Part shown: piece after piece, positions 1 through 6,828 of the stretch | Position numbering within the stretch: position 1 is the stretch's first letter | Layout: each line of letters begins with the position of its first letter | Source: Ignavibacteria bacterium | GTDB taxonomy: Bacteria; Bacteroidota; Ignavibacteria; Ignavibacteriales; Ignavibacteriaceae | NCBI GenBank assembly: GCA_030648225.1 | Contig: JAUSIA010000015.1 | Span: 1 to 7,494 of the forward strand | DNA length: 7,494 bases | Direction of reading: 5' to 3' | Notes under the pieces: generated by a model | Seen by the model: only the letters and a program-made list of their open reading frames with translations | The model's database searches: none | What the model was told of the DNA's origin: nothing | Position numbers and translations under genes: made by a program

Positions 1-1010
1 TGTTTTGTATATTTTTCAATAGCACCTTCTGTAATCTGGTTGGCAAAATTTAAAATCTCCTGTGTGCTTCTATAATTTTCTTCAAGCTTAATAATTTGTA
101 CATCATTAAAAAGCTTTGGGAATTCAATTATGTTCTTAAAATTTGCGCCTCTGAAAGAATATATTGCCTGCGAATCATCCCCGACAACCATAATATTTTT
201 ATTAATCTGTGTGAGACCTTTAACAACATCAGCCTGAAGCTTATTTGTATCCTGATATTCATCAACCATTACAAATTTGATTGAACTTAATAGAGATTTT
301 GTACCTGGATTAAAATCCTCAAGAAAATTTCTGAGGTAAACAAGAAGGTCATCATAATCAAGAAGATTATTTCTTTTTTTATATTCTGTAAAGATTTTTT
401 GTATATCCAGAACCTTATCAAGCTGATCAATAAAATGAGGATAATCTTCTTTAATAATCTCTTCAACCTTTTTCCCTGTATTAACACTTAAGCTGTAAAC
501 TTTTCCCAAGGTTTCTTTCTTAGGAAATCTTTTTTCTTTACCAATAAAACCGCTTTGTGTTCTTATAAGATTAATAACATCCTGAGTATCTCCCTGATCT
601 AGAATTGTAAAAGAAGGGTCAAGATTAGCTGCCTTAGAATATTTTCTCAAAACAGAATTAGCAAAAGAGTGAAACGTACCCCCAAGAATTTTTGAACATC
701 GGTTATCAAGAAGAATTGCAGCACGATTCATCATTTCATTAGCAGCCTTGCGTGTAAAAGTAAGAAGAAGAATTGATTGAGGATCATAACCAAGTTCAAC
801 CAGCCTTGCAACCCTGTAAACGAGAGTTCTTGTTTTGCCTGTTCCCGCGCCTGCAATAATTAAATATGCTCCATCAACAGCAGAAGCAGCTTCATATTGG
901 GCAGGATTCAGTTCATTCTTATAATTAATAACGAAACGGGCTTCATCAACAATAGGTTTTGTAAAGCCCGTTTGATTAATTCTTTTCAGCTTATATTTTT
1001 TTTGAATCAT
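1..1010 (-). CDS. UvrD/PcrA-like SF1A DNA helicase, N-terminal part (C-terminus beyond the left edge)
   Basis: ATP-dependent 3'-5' DNA helicase of superfamily 1A, acting in the cytoplasm in repair or replication-fork maintenance. The reverse strand is open from an ATG at 1010-1008 to the window edge, giving 336 codons and no stop. Visible motifs in order: Q-motif LNPAQYEA (residues 34-41), Walker A GAGTGKT (54-60), motif Ia LTFTRKAANEM (83-93), GTFHSFA (111-117), Walker B VDEYQDT (249-255), motif III VVGDDSQAIYSFRGA (275-289) and motif IV EENYRST (310-316). The second RecA-like domain lies outside the window. About 33 residues precede the Q-motif, versus roughly 10 in classical PcrA/UvrD, suggesting a related side branch, so I give no gene symbol. 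The start overlaps the upstream stop as ATGA, with a weak AGGA directly before it, so translation is probably coupled. It is the last visible gene of the floA operon. Confidence 0.93.
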   Translation of the reverse strand, partial: MIQKKYKLKRINQTGFTKPIVDEARFVINYKNELNPAQYEAASAVDGAYLIIAGAGTGKTRTLVYRVARLVELGYDPQSILLLTFTRKAANEMMNRAAILLDNRCSKILGGTFHSFANSVLRKYSKAANLDPSFTILDQGDTQDVINLIRTQSGFIGKEKRFPKKETLGKVYSLSVNTGKKVEEIIKEDYPHFIDQLDKVLDIQKIFTEYKKRNNLLDYDDLLVYLRNFLEDFNPGTKSLLSSIKFVMVDEYQDTNKLQADVVKGLTQINKNIMVVGDDSQAIYSFRGANFKNIIEFPKLFNDVQIIKLEENYRSTQEILNFANQITEGAIEKYTK

Positions 1011-1573
1011 TCCTGTAATGCTTTTGGCTTTCCAATTATTTCTGAGAATATTATAAATTCTTTTAAAGATGCCGGCTCTTTAAACCTTTGCCTGATATTT
1101 TTTTTGATATCGGTTGTACTTCCTTTCTTTTTAAGATGCTTCTCGAACATCTCAGCCTGCCTGATTATTTTTTTGTTAACTGCTTTCCGGCTCTCATCAG
1201 CTTTTCTTCTTTTCTCATCCCAGCTTTCAGAAGTATGTTCAGAAAGTGTTGTCTTATGTTCCAGATGAGTTGGCTGCTGCCACTCTCTTGTCCTAAAATG
1301 TTCCGGATCCAGTTTAAGATCTCTCTCTTTTTCGAAAGTTTCTTCCTTTTCTTTTTCAGGAAGTGGAACATTAGTCTTAAACATTTTCTCTATTTCTTTT
1401 AAGATATCATAATCTTCCTGCTGAGGAGTTCTCTGCGGAGGTTTTGGTTCAGGAGTAGGCGTTACATTTTGTTCTTGTCTACCGGTGTGAGGTTTCTTTT
1501 TTTTTCTAAATAAAGAACTTAGAAAGCTGACTATAATGAATAAATAAATTAATATTTCAAAAATATTATCCAT
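1007..1573 (-). CDS. Unrecognised single-span membrane protein with charged cytoplasmic region, 188 aa
   Basis: I do not recognise a characterised family. Visible: one hydrophobic segment at residues 4-22, followed at once by a basic cluster RKKKK (23-27). By the positive-inside rule this predicts an N-terminal anchor with the rest in the cytoplasm. A Pro/Gln-rich stretch (38-52) follows, then a highly charged Lys/Glu region with helical character (54-155). The end is a better ordered segment, about 157-186, reading roughly IRQRF.EPASLKEF and SEIIGKPKAL, which looks like a conserved terminal module. The ATG overlaps the floA stop by one base (TAATG) and the stop overlaps the helicase start (ATGA). 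A possible SD, AGAGG, lies about 13 bases upstream inside floA. Its place between floA and a helicase suggests a FloA-associated or membrane-tethering accessory, but this is inference. That it is a real gene is supported by the overlaps on both sides. Confidence 0.85.
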   Translation of the reverse strand: MDNIFEILIYLFIIVSFLSSLFRKKKKPHTGRQEQNVTPTPEPKPPQRTPQQEDYDILKEIEKMFKTNVPLPEKEKEETFEKERDLKLDPEHFRTREWQQPTHLEHKTTLSEHTSESWDEKRRKADESRKAVNKKIIRQAEMFEKHLKKKGSTTDIKKNIRQRFKEPASLKEFIIFSEIIGKPKALQE

Positions 1574-2565
1574 TACAAGTTGGGATCCTCTTTCTTCTTT
1601 TCAGGTTTTGCAATGGATTCTCTCATTTCAGTATCAGATTGAATATTTTTCATTTTGTAATAATCAAAAATTCCCAGGTTACCAGATCTGAAAGCTTCTG
1701 CCATAGCTTTTGGAATTTCAGCTTCTGCCTCAACAACCCTTGCTCTCTGTTTGGCAACTTCGGCAATCATTTCCTGTTCAACGGCGACTGCTGCTGCTCT
1801 TCTCTCTTCAGCTTTAGCTCTTGCTATTTTAAGGTCAGCTTCAGCCTGGTCGGTCTGGAGTTTAGCACCGATATTTTCACCTACATCAACATCTGCAATA
1901 TCAATAGAAAGAATTTCAAATGCAGTTCCTGAATCCAAACCTTTTGCAAGAACACTTTTAGAAATTTTATCAGGGTTTTCGAGCACTTCTTTGTGGCTCG
2001 TACTTGAACCGATTGTTGAAACTATTCCTTCGCCAACACGTGCGAGTATGGTAGCTTCTCCTGCGCCACCTACCAAACGTTCTATATTTGCTCTTACGGT
2101 AATTCTTGCAATAGCTTTTAATTGAATGCCATCTTTTGCTACAGCTGCAACCATAGGTGTCTCTACAACTTTAGGAATAACAGACATTTTAACAGCTTCA
2201 AGAACATCTCTTCCTGCTAAATCAATTGCAGTAGCTCTTTCAAAAGTTAAACCCAAATTAGCTTTATCTGCAGATACAAGAGCATTGATAACTTTAATTA
2301 CGTTACCACCGGCAAGAAAATGTGCCTCCAATTTTCCCTGCTCAACCTTAATACCTGCTTTTGTTGCTGTGATCAGGCTTCTAACAATAACTACCGGCGG
2401 CACTTTTCTCAATCTCATTCCAATCAAATCACGAAATATTTTTACTTTTACTCCTGAAAAGTATGCAGTAATAAATAATCCTAAAGGAACGAAATAAAGA
2501 AAAAGAATAATAAAAAGAATAATTCCAATAATAACTATGAGGGATACCCCTGTAATGGCTTCCAT
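1573..2565 (-). CDS. floA: Flotillin-like protein FloA (UPF0365/YqfA family)
   Basis: Membrane scaffold protein of the bacterial flotillin class. In Bacillus subtilis FloA forms membrane foci that influence membrane fluidity and assembly of membrane complexes. Its 330 residues match the family's usual length (331 in B. subtilis). Visible: a hydrophobic N-terminal hairpin or membrane segment (about 5-36), the family-typical region with [20 protein letters not shown] (84-103), an SPFH/PHB-like core (about 130-235) and an Ala/Glu-rich coiled coil with repeated EA/KA pairs (about 240-285). The tail has [15 protein letters not shown] (301-315), as in known FloA proteins. The start at 2565 has a GGAG Shine-Dalgarno (complement of 2571-2574) with a 5-base spacer. 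It is the first gene of a minus-strand operon. The NfeD protein that often accompanies FloA (YqeZ in B. subtilis) is not adjacent: upstream is intergenic DNA and then clpC in the opposite direction. Confidence 0.96.
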   Translation of the reverse strand: MEAITGVSLIVIIGIILFIILFLYFVPLGLFITAYFSGVKVKIFRDLIGMRLRKVPPVVIVRSLITATKAGIKVEQGKLEAHFLAGGNVIKVINALVSADKANLGLTFERATAIDLAGRDVLEAVKMSVIPKVVETPMVAAVAKDGIQLKAIARITVRANIERLVGGAGEATILARVGEGIVSTIGSSTSHKEVLENPDKISKSVLAKGLDSGTAFEILSIDIADVDVGENIGAKLQTDQAEADLKIARAKAEERRAAAVAVEQEMIAEVAKQRARVVEAEAEIPKAMAEAFRSGNLGIFDYYKMKNIQSDTEMRESIAKPEKKKEDPNL

Positions 2566-2642
2566 ATTAACTCCAATTATTTAGATCTGGTTTTTAATTT
2601 TACCACTAATTTAGTTTTTTAGCAAATAAAGAATGAAAGATT

Positions 2643-2673
2643 CAAAGTAATAATTGTATACTTTCAGTACAAA
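2643..2673 (-). promoter_or_regulatory. Candidate Bacteroidota-type promoter for floA
   Basis: Read on the minus strand, TTTG (complement of 2670-2673) is followed after exactly 19 bases by TTACTTTG (complement of 2643-2650). The known Bacteroidota primary-sigma consensus is TTTG-N19-TAnnTTTG, so only the second base of the -7 box deviates. Initiation would fall near 2637 and give a floA leader of about 70 bases. The spacer also holds imperfect dyad symmetry, TTGT-AT-ACT-TTC-AGT-ACAA (2654-2672), which could be an operator. Whether this organism uses that promoter type is unknown. Confidence 0.35.
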
Positions 2674-2756
2674 ATTTTACTTAATAAAATACACACTTCA
2701 TTATTCAATTCATCCATCATATGAATATACGATGAAAATTCTTAATAGTTATTCAC

Positions 2757-2785
2757 GAAACATCTATGTGTATATCTGGTATAAT
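2757..2785 (+). promoter_or_regulatory. clpC: Candidate extended -10 promoter for clpC
   Basis: TGGTATAAT at 2777-2785 is a perfect sigma70-style extended -10 (TGnTATAAT). At a 17-base spacer the -35 position reads GAAACA (2757-2762), matching TTGACA in only the last three bases, as is tolerated with an extended -10. Initiation near 2792 would leave an unusually long clpC leader of about 240 bases. In such AT-rich DNA a TATAAT can arise by chance, and other promoters closer to clpC are possible. Confidence 0.35.
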
Positions 2786-3032
2786 TATTGTCTTTTACCT
2801 TATTGAGAGAAACCTTTAATTTATACGTGATAATTTGTTAAAGTTGTTGGAGTTCACTGATTATTGGATTTAATAAAGCTTTTTACTAATATCATTATGT
2901 AGTGTAAATATGATTTTTTTGATGGAGGGCATAAAAAGCTCTCTTTAACAGGCTAAAAGTATTCATATATAAGTTAAATCACTTAACGTTTATAAAATGT
3001 TCATTATTGTTAATCCTAAAGAGGAAAATTAG

Positions 3033-5537
3033 ATGGATGGAAATTTTTCAGATAGATTGCAGGATGTAATAAGATTGAGTCGTGAAGAGGCTTTAAGATT
3101 GGGGCACGATTATATTGGGACCGAACATCTTCTGTTGGGAATAATCAGGGAAGGTCAGGGTGTTGCGGTAAGAATATTGCGTAACCTTGATTGTGATATG
3201 ATGAAATTAAAAAAGGCAATAGAAGATACAGTAAGAACTTCAGGTGGTACACTTACAATTGGTAATATTCCCCTAACTAAACAAGCTGAAAAAGTTTTAA
3301 AGATTACACAGATAGAATCTAAAATTTATAAAGCTGATGTTATTGGTACTGAGCATCTTCTTCTTTCTCTATTGAGAGATGAAGATAACATAGCAACTCA
3401 GATCCTTCACCAGTTTAGCGTAACCTATGATGGTGCAAGAGCAGAATTGAATGCAATGCTTTCCAGTAAAGGGTCTAAAGATATTAGTGGCTCTGTTCCG
3501 CATCCTCCGGATAAAAAAGTAGAAAGAACTAAAACTCCGGTACTTGATAATTTTGGAAGAGATCTTACCAAACTTGGTATTGAAGATAAACTTGATCCTG
3601 TTGTTGGACGTGAAAAAGAAATTGAGCGTGTTGCACAGATTCTCAGCAGAAGAAAGAAAAACAACCCTGTTCTTATCGGTGAACCCGGTGTTGGTAAAAC
3701 AGCAATTGCCGAAGGTTTGGCTTTAAGAATAATTCAGAAGAAAGTTCCAAGAACATTACAGGATAAAAGAGTTGTTACTCTGGATCTTGCTGGTTTGGTT
3801 GCCGGAACAAAATACAGGGGTCAGTTTGAAGAAAGAATGAAAGCTCTTATGAATGAGCTTGAGAAAGCAAAAGATGTTATTCTCTTTATTGATGAGCTTC
3901 ATACCATAGTTGGTGCAGGCGGTGCATCCGGTTCACTTGATGCTTCCAATATGTTTAAACCTGCATTGGCAAGAGGAGATCTTCAGTGTATCGGTGCTAC
4001 TACTCTTGATGAATACAGAAAATATATTGAAACCGATGGCGCTCTCGACAGAAGATTCCAAAAGGTTATGGTTGATCCCCCAACTTATGATGAGACTCTG
4101 CAAATTCTTAGCAACATTAAATTTAAATATGAAGAACATCATAGAGTTAAGTACACTGCTGATGCAATTGAATCTGCAGTGCGTTTAAGCTCGAGATATA
4201 TTACAGACAGGCATCTTCCCGATAAAGCAATTGATGTTATAGATGAAGCAGGTTCAAGAGTTCATATGGGTAATTTTGAAGTACCAGAGGATGTGCTGAA
4301 TCTTGAAGAAAAAATTGAAGATGTTCGTCATGAGAAAGCTTCCGTTGTTAAGAAACAGGATTATGAAGAAGCCGCAAGATTAAGAGATAAAGAAAGAAAT
4401 CTTCAGTCAGAGCTTGAAATTGCTAAACGTGATTGGGAAAATAAAACAAAAGATGTTATTCATGATGTTACTGAAGAAGACATCGCAACAGTTGTAGCAA
4501 TGATGACAGGAATTCCTGTTAACAGGGTAGTTCAGACTGAATCTGAAAAGCTTCTTAAGATGGAAGATGCTCTTAAGATGGAAATTGTCGGACAGGATGA
4601 AGCAGTTTCCAAACTTACAAAAGCTATCAGAAGAACAAGAGCAGGATTAAAAAATCCTAACAGACCAATCGGAAGCTTTATTTTCCTTGGTCCAACTGGT
4701 GTTGGTAAAACAGAGCTTTGCAAAGCTCTTGCAAGGTATTTATTTGATAGTGAGAATGCATTAATAAGAATTGATATGAGTGAGTATATGGAAAAATTCT
4801 CTCTGTCAAGATTGGTTGGAGCGCCTCCCGGATATGTTGGATATGAAGAAGGCGGACAGCTTACAGAAAAAGTGCGCAGAAAACCTTATTCAGTTGTATT
4901 ATTTGATGAAATTGAAAAAGCTCATCCGGATATCTTCAGCATATTGCTGCAGGTTTTAGATGATGGAACTTTAACTGATTCCTTGGGAAGAAAAGTAGAT
5001 TTTAAGAATTCGATTATAATAATGACTTCAAATATCGGAGCCAGGGATATTAAAGATATAGGTTCATTTGGTTTCGGTTCTGAAAAAGCTGAAGACCGAT
5101 ATTCAACTCTTAAGAATACTGTTGAAGATGCAATGAAGAAACTCTTCAACCCGGAATTTCTAAACAGAGTTGATGAGACAATTGTATTCAGAAATCTTGA
5201 TAAAGAAGATATTCTTAAGATCATTGATATTGAACTGAAGGATCTTATTAAAAATATTAAAGATAACAAGATGCACTTTGCTCTTGATTTATCAGTAAAG
5301 AATTTCCTTGTTGAAAAAGGATTTGACCAGAAATTTGGTGCAAGACCTTTGAGAAGGGCAATCCAGAAATATGTTGAAGACCCTATTGCAGAAGAAATTC
5401 TGAGAGGAACGTTCAAAGAAGGTTCAAAGATTGCTGCAAAGCATTATCCTCCTTCAGAAGAGTTGGTTTTTGTTGATGAAAATTATGAAGAGGAAGTTGC
5501 CGGTGAATCGAAGAATGATTCTACCGAAGGTTCATGA
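3033..5537 (+). CDS. clpC: ATP-dependent Clp protease ATP-binding subunit ClpC
   Basis: Hsp100 AAA+ unfoldase that feeds proteins to the ClpP peptidase in the cytoplasm. All 834 residues are present, close to the family's length. Order: two Clp_N repeats (about 5-70 and 80-145), with IGTEHLL at 28-34 and again at 104-110; AAA-1 with Walker A GEPGVGKT (216-223), pore-loop KYRG (260-263), Walker B FIDE (285-288) and arginine fingers R340/R341; a short middle coiled coil containing a UVR-like motif [15 protein letters not shown] (440-454), typical of ClpC rather than ClpA or ClpB; AAA-2 with Walker A GPTGVGKT (553-560), pore-loop GYVGYEEGG (600-608), Walker B LFDE (623-626), sensor-1 TSN (665-667), arginine finger R712 and sensor-2 GARPLRR (769-775). 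FGF (679-681) is the likely ClpP-docking loop. The tail is acidic. The ATG has GAGG at 3021-3024, 8 bases upstream. The gene is apparently monocistronic, ending before a strong terminator. No ctsR, mcsA or mcsB is adjacent. Confidence 0.98.
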   Translation: MDGNFSDRLQDVIRLSREEALRLGHDYIGTEHLLLGIIREGQGVAVRILRNLDCDMMKLKKAIEDTVRTSGGTLTIGNIPLTKQAEKVLKITQIESKIYKADVIGTEHLLLSLLRDEDNIATQILHQFSVTYDGARAELNAMLSSKGSKDISGSVPHPPDKKVERTKTPVLDNFGRDLTKLGIEDKLDPVVGREKEIERVAQILSRRKKNNPVLIGEPGVGKTAIAEGLALRIIQKKVPRTLQDKRVVTLDLAGLVAGTKYRGQFEERMKALMNELEKAKDVILFIDELHTIVGAGGASGSLDASNMFKPALARGDLQCIGATTLDEYRKYIETDGALDRRFQKVMVDPPTYDETLQILSNIKFKYEEHHRVKYTADAIESAVRLSSRYITDRHLPDKAIDVIDEAGSRVHMGNFEVPEDVLNLEEKIEDVRHEKASVVKKQDYEEAARLRDKERNLQSELEIAKRDWENKTKDVIHDVTEEDIATVVAMMTGIPVNRVVQTESEKLLKMEDALKMEIVGQDEAVSKLTKAIRRTRAGLKNPNRPIGSFIFLGPTGVGKTELCKALARYLFDSENALIRIDMSEYMEKFSLSRLVGAPPGYVGYEEGGQLTEKVRRKPYSVVLFDEIEKAHPDIFSILLQVLDDGTLTDSLGRKVDFKNSIIIMTSNIGARDIKDIGSFGFGSEKAEDRYSTLKNTVEDAMKKLFNPEFLNRVDETIVFRNLDKEDILKIIDIELKDLIKNIKDNKMHFALDLSVKNFLVEKGFDQKFGARPLRRAIQKYVEDPIAEEILRGTFKEGSKIAAKHYPPSEELVFVDENYEEEVAGESKNDSTEGS

Positions 5538-5561
5538 AATATCTAATATAACCTTAATAAG

Positions 5562-5593
5562 AAAGCGTCTCACTTTTCGGGACGCTTTTTTTT
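5562..5593 (+). terminator. Rho-independent terminator after clpC
   Basis: AAAGCGTCTC (5562-5571) pairs with GGGACGCTTT (5579-5588): ten base pairs including one T-G wobble, with a 7-base loop ACTTTTC. An uninterrupted run of eight T (5586-5593) follows. It starts 24 bases after the clpC stop, so it ends the clpC transcript and separates it from the next operon. Confidence 0.9.
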
Positions 5594-5604
5594 GTTTAAA
5601 TTTG
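5574..5604 (+). promoter_or_regulatory. Candidate promoter for the dehydratase-TPR-pyrE operon, nested in the clpC terminator
   Basis: TAAATTTG at 5597-5604 matches the Bacteroidota -7 box TAnnTTTG exactly. Nineteen bases upstream, 5574-5577 reads TTTT in place of TTTG. Initiation near 5611 would leave a leader of roughly 27 bases. The -33 position lies in the loop of the clpC terminator hairpin. Since that terminator should isolate the downstream genes, they need a promoter in this interval, which lends some support. Confidence 0.35.
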
Positions 5605-5627
5605 AATGAATTGTAAACAATAAAAAT

Positions 5628-5631
5628 GGAG
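5628..5631 (+). promoter_or_regulatory. Shine-Dalgarno that decides the dehydratase start
   Basis: GGAG lies 6 bases before the ATG at 5638 and overlaps the last base of an earlier in-frame ATG at 5626. The earlier ATG has only A/T-rich sequence upstream, so initiation at 5638 is favoured over the four-residue-longer form. Confidence 0.75.
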
Positions 5632-5637
5632 ATTAAA

Positions 5638-5922
5638 ATGGCATTACTTAGCTCAAATGAAATAATGAATAAGCTGAAGAATCTTGATAACTGGAGCTTC
5701 GATAACAACCAGATACACAGTGATTATCAATTTAAAGATTTTAAGGAAGCACTCAGCTTTGTGAATAAGGTTGGAGAAGAAGCTGAGAAGATGAATCATC
5801 ACCCGGATATTTTTCTTCATTCCTGGAATAAGGTTAAAATAACCGTCTCAACCCATAGTGAGGGAGGTGTAACAGAAAAAGATTTTAAGCTTGCTGCAAT
5901 TATTGATAAACTTGCTAAATGA
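5638..5922 (+). CDS. Pterin-4a-carbinolamine dehydratase (PhhB/DCoH family)
   Basis: Dehydrates 4a-hydroxytetrahydropterin to quinonoid dihydropterin, recycling the cofactor of aromatic amino acid hydroxylases; a small cytoplasmic enzyme. Its 94 residues match the family's length (about 95-105). The signature is clear: EKMNHHPDI (50-58), with the catalytic pair H54/H55 and P56, then WNKVKITVSTH ending in the third catalytic His, H73, and GGVTEKDFKLA (76-86). There is one more residue between HHP and the NKV segment than in the human protein. The start at 5638 is chosen because GGAG sits 6 bases upstream; an ATG at 5626 would add MEIK. The stop overlaps the next gene's start (ATGA, 5919-5922). 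No phenylalanine hydroxylase gene is in the window, so the physiological substrate cannot be read from the neighbourhood; members in such genomes may serve other pterin-dependent reactions. Confidence 0.93.
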   Translation: MALLSSNEIMNKLKNLDNWSFDNNQIHSDYQFKDFKEALSFVNKVGEEAEKMNHHPDIFLHSWNKVKITVSTHSEGGVTEKDFKLAAIIDKLAK

Positions 5923-6230
5923 TCAACAGGCTGAATTCTCTTCTTGAACTTCATAAAAAAGATCCAATGGATTCTTTTGTTACTTATGGAATTGCACTTG
6001 AATATATTTCTGCAAATGATTATCAAAAAGCGGAGGAATATTTATCACTTCTTTTAAAGAATGATCCTAAATATGTTCCTGCTTATATGCAGTTAGCAAT
6101 GATAAAAGAAAAGGTAGATGATATGGAAGAAGCAAAAAGAATTTACCGTGAGGGAATTGTTGTTGCAAAAGAATTAAATGATATTAAAGCAGCAAGAGAG
6201 ATGGAGGAATTCTTAAATGATCTTGAATGA
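5919..6230 (+). CDS. Small tetratricopeptide-repeat protein, 103 aa
   Basis: No specific function is recognised. The protein is almost entirely two TPR units, about residues 18-51 (A26, Y29, A38, Y41 and P50 in consensus-like places) and 52-85 (with Y56, L59, A60, A72 and Y76), flanked by a short N-terminal helix and an acidic C-terminal helix. It has no signal peptide or membrane segment, so it is a cytoplasmic protein-protein interaction module. It starts with an ATG that overlaps the dehydratase stop (ATGA) and has no Shine-Dalgarno of its own, so coupling is expected. Its end overlaps pyrE by 14 bases. A partner in this operon (the dehydratase or PyrE) is possible but unsupported beyond position. 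Confidence 0.88.
   Translation: MINRLNSLLELHKKDPMDSFVTYGIALEYISANDYQKAEEYLSLLLKNDPKYVPAYMQLAMIKEKVDDMEEAKRIYREGIVVAKELNDIKAAREMEEFLNDLE
6203..6207 (+). promoter_or_regulatory. pyrE: Shine-Dalgarno that decides the pyrE start
   Basis: GGAGG inside the end of the TPR gene stands 9 bases before ATG 6217. The alternative in-frame ATG at 6235 has no comparable site at the right distance, only AATGAA-type sequence. Confidence 0.7.
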
Positions 6231-6828
6231 AAAAATGATCCTTGAGATTTTTGAAAAATCAGGTGCGTTATTAAGAGGACATTTTCTACTTACTTCCGGT
6301 CGCCACAGCAATATATATTTCCAGTGTACAAAAGTTCTGCAGTATCCCGGTTACTCAGAAAAAATCTGCGGATTAATTTCAGATCATTTTCATTCAACTG
6401 AAATTGATACTGTAATTGCACCTGCAATTGGAGGAATTGTTGTAGGGCAGGAAGTAGCACGCCAGTTAAATAAAAGATCAATCTTTGCAGAAAGAGAAGA
6501 TAAAACTCTCTCATTAAGAAGAGGTTTTACTTTAGATAAGGGTGAGAAAGTTTTAATCTGTGAGGACGTTGTAACAACAGGCGGGTCAGTGTTCGAAGTT
6601 ATTGATATTGTTAAAAATCTTGGTGCTGAGATAGTTGGCGTTGGATTTATAGTTGACCGGAGTAATGGAAAAGTAAATTTCGGCTCGTCTCGGCAGAACG
6701 GAGTTCTGACGAATTTCCCGCAATTCAGCACTGTTAAACTTGATGCCATTTCTTATTCCCCGGATGAATGCACATTATGCAAAGCAGGAATTGAACTTGT
6801 TAAACCCGGCTCAAGTAAAATTAAATGA
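6217..6828 (+). CDS. pyrE: Orotate phosphoribosyltransferase PyrE
   Basis: Catalyses orotate + PRPP to orotidine 5'-monophosphate + pyrophosphate, the fifth step of de novo pyrimidine synthesis, in the cytoplasm. Its 203 residues fit the family. Visible: the N-terminal GALLRGHFLLTSGRHSNIYFQ (16-36), the flexible catalytic-loop region EREDKTLSLRRGF (92-104), and the PRPP-binding signature VLICEDVVTTGGS (112-124) with its acidic pair and TTGGS loop. The C-terminal ECTLCKAGIELVKPGS (184-199) is typical of the bacterial/thermophile-type OPRT subgroup (TIGR01367-like) rather than the E. coli form. The start at 6217 is supported by GGAGG at 6203-6207; M7 (ATG 6235) is the alternative. It overlaps the TPR gene by 14 bases, so the two are co-transcribed. 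No pyrF or other pyr gene is in the window. Confidence 0.96.
   Translation: MILNEKMILEIFEKSGALLRGHFLLTSGRHSNIYFQCTKVLQYPGYSEKICGLISDHFHSTEIDTVIAPAIGGIVVGQEVARQLNKRSIFAEREDKTLSLRRGFTLDKGEKVLICEDVVTTGGSVFEVIDIVKNLGAEIVGVGFIVDRSNGKVNFGSSRQNGVLTNFPQFSTVKLDAISYSPDECTLCKAGIELVKPGSSKIK

Larger units (their letters stand above)
2566..3032. other. Divergent intergenic region between floA and clpC, no gene seen
   Basis: These 467 very AT-rich bases separate two divergent genes. I see no credible coding frame and no tRNA. It contains a floA-directed promoter candidate (2643-2673, minus strand), an extended -10 candidate toward clpC (2777-2785), a short palindrome ACTAA-T-TTAGT (2605-2615) and a weak hairpin, GGAGGGC / GCTCTCT with a 7-base A-rich loop (2924-2944), in what would be the clpC leader. 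There is no CIRCE element (TTAGCACTC-N9-GAGTGCTAA) and no CtsR-type direct heptad repeat. The short ATG frame at 2923 (MEGIKSSL) has no Shine-Dalgarno and is not called. Confidence 0.7.

Noticed and set aside
96..487. Short frames on both strands at the left edge
   Set aside because: The helicase reading frame runs uninterrupted through this region with all expected SF1A motifs, so these are out-of-frame shadows.
897..1402. Plus-strand frames opposite the helicase start and the 188-aa gene
   Set aside because: They overlap two supported minus-strand genes and give Phe/Ser/Leu-rich shadow peptides.
1751..2497. Two plus-strand frames of about 123 codons opposite floA
   Set aside because: They are shadows of the Ala/Glu-rich FloA coding strand (giving Ser/Ala/Thr-rich peptides), with no Shine-Dalgarno. 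FloA is unambiguous.
2924..2944. Hairpin in the clpC leader as a terminator or attenuator
   Set aside because: A 7-base stem with two wobbles and only three T after it is too weak for a terminator; noted only as a possible leader structure.
2923..2949. Eight-codon frame MEGIKSSL in the clpC leader as a leader peptide
   Set aside because: No Shine-Dalgarno and no regulatory codon run; most likely chance.
4922..5416. 164-codon open frame on the minus strand inside clpC
   Set aside because: It lies antisense within a fully motif-supported ClpC, and its Ser/Ile/Leu-rich translation looks like the complement of a coding strand with no recognisable domain.
5626..5637. ATG at 5626 as the dehydratase start (98 aa)
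   Set aside because: It has no Shine-Dalgarno of its own, and GGAG at 5628-5631 is ideally placed for ATG 5638.
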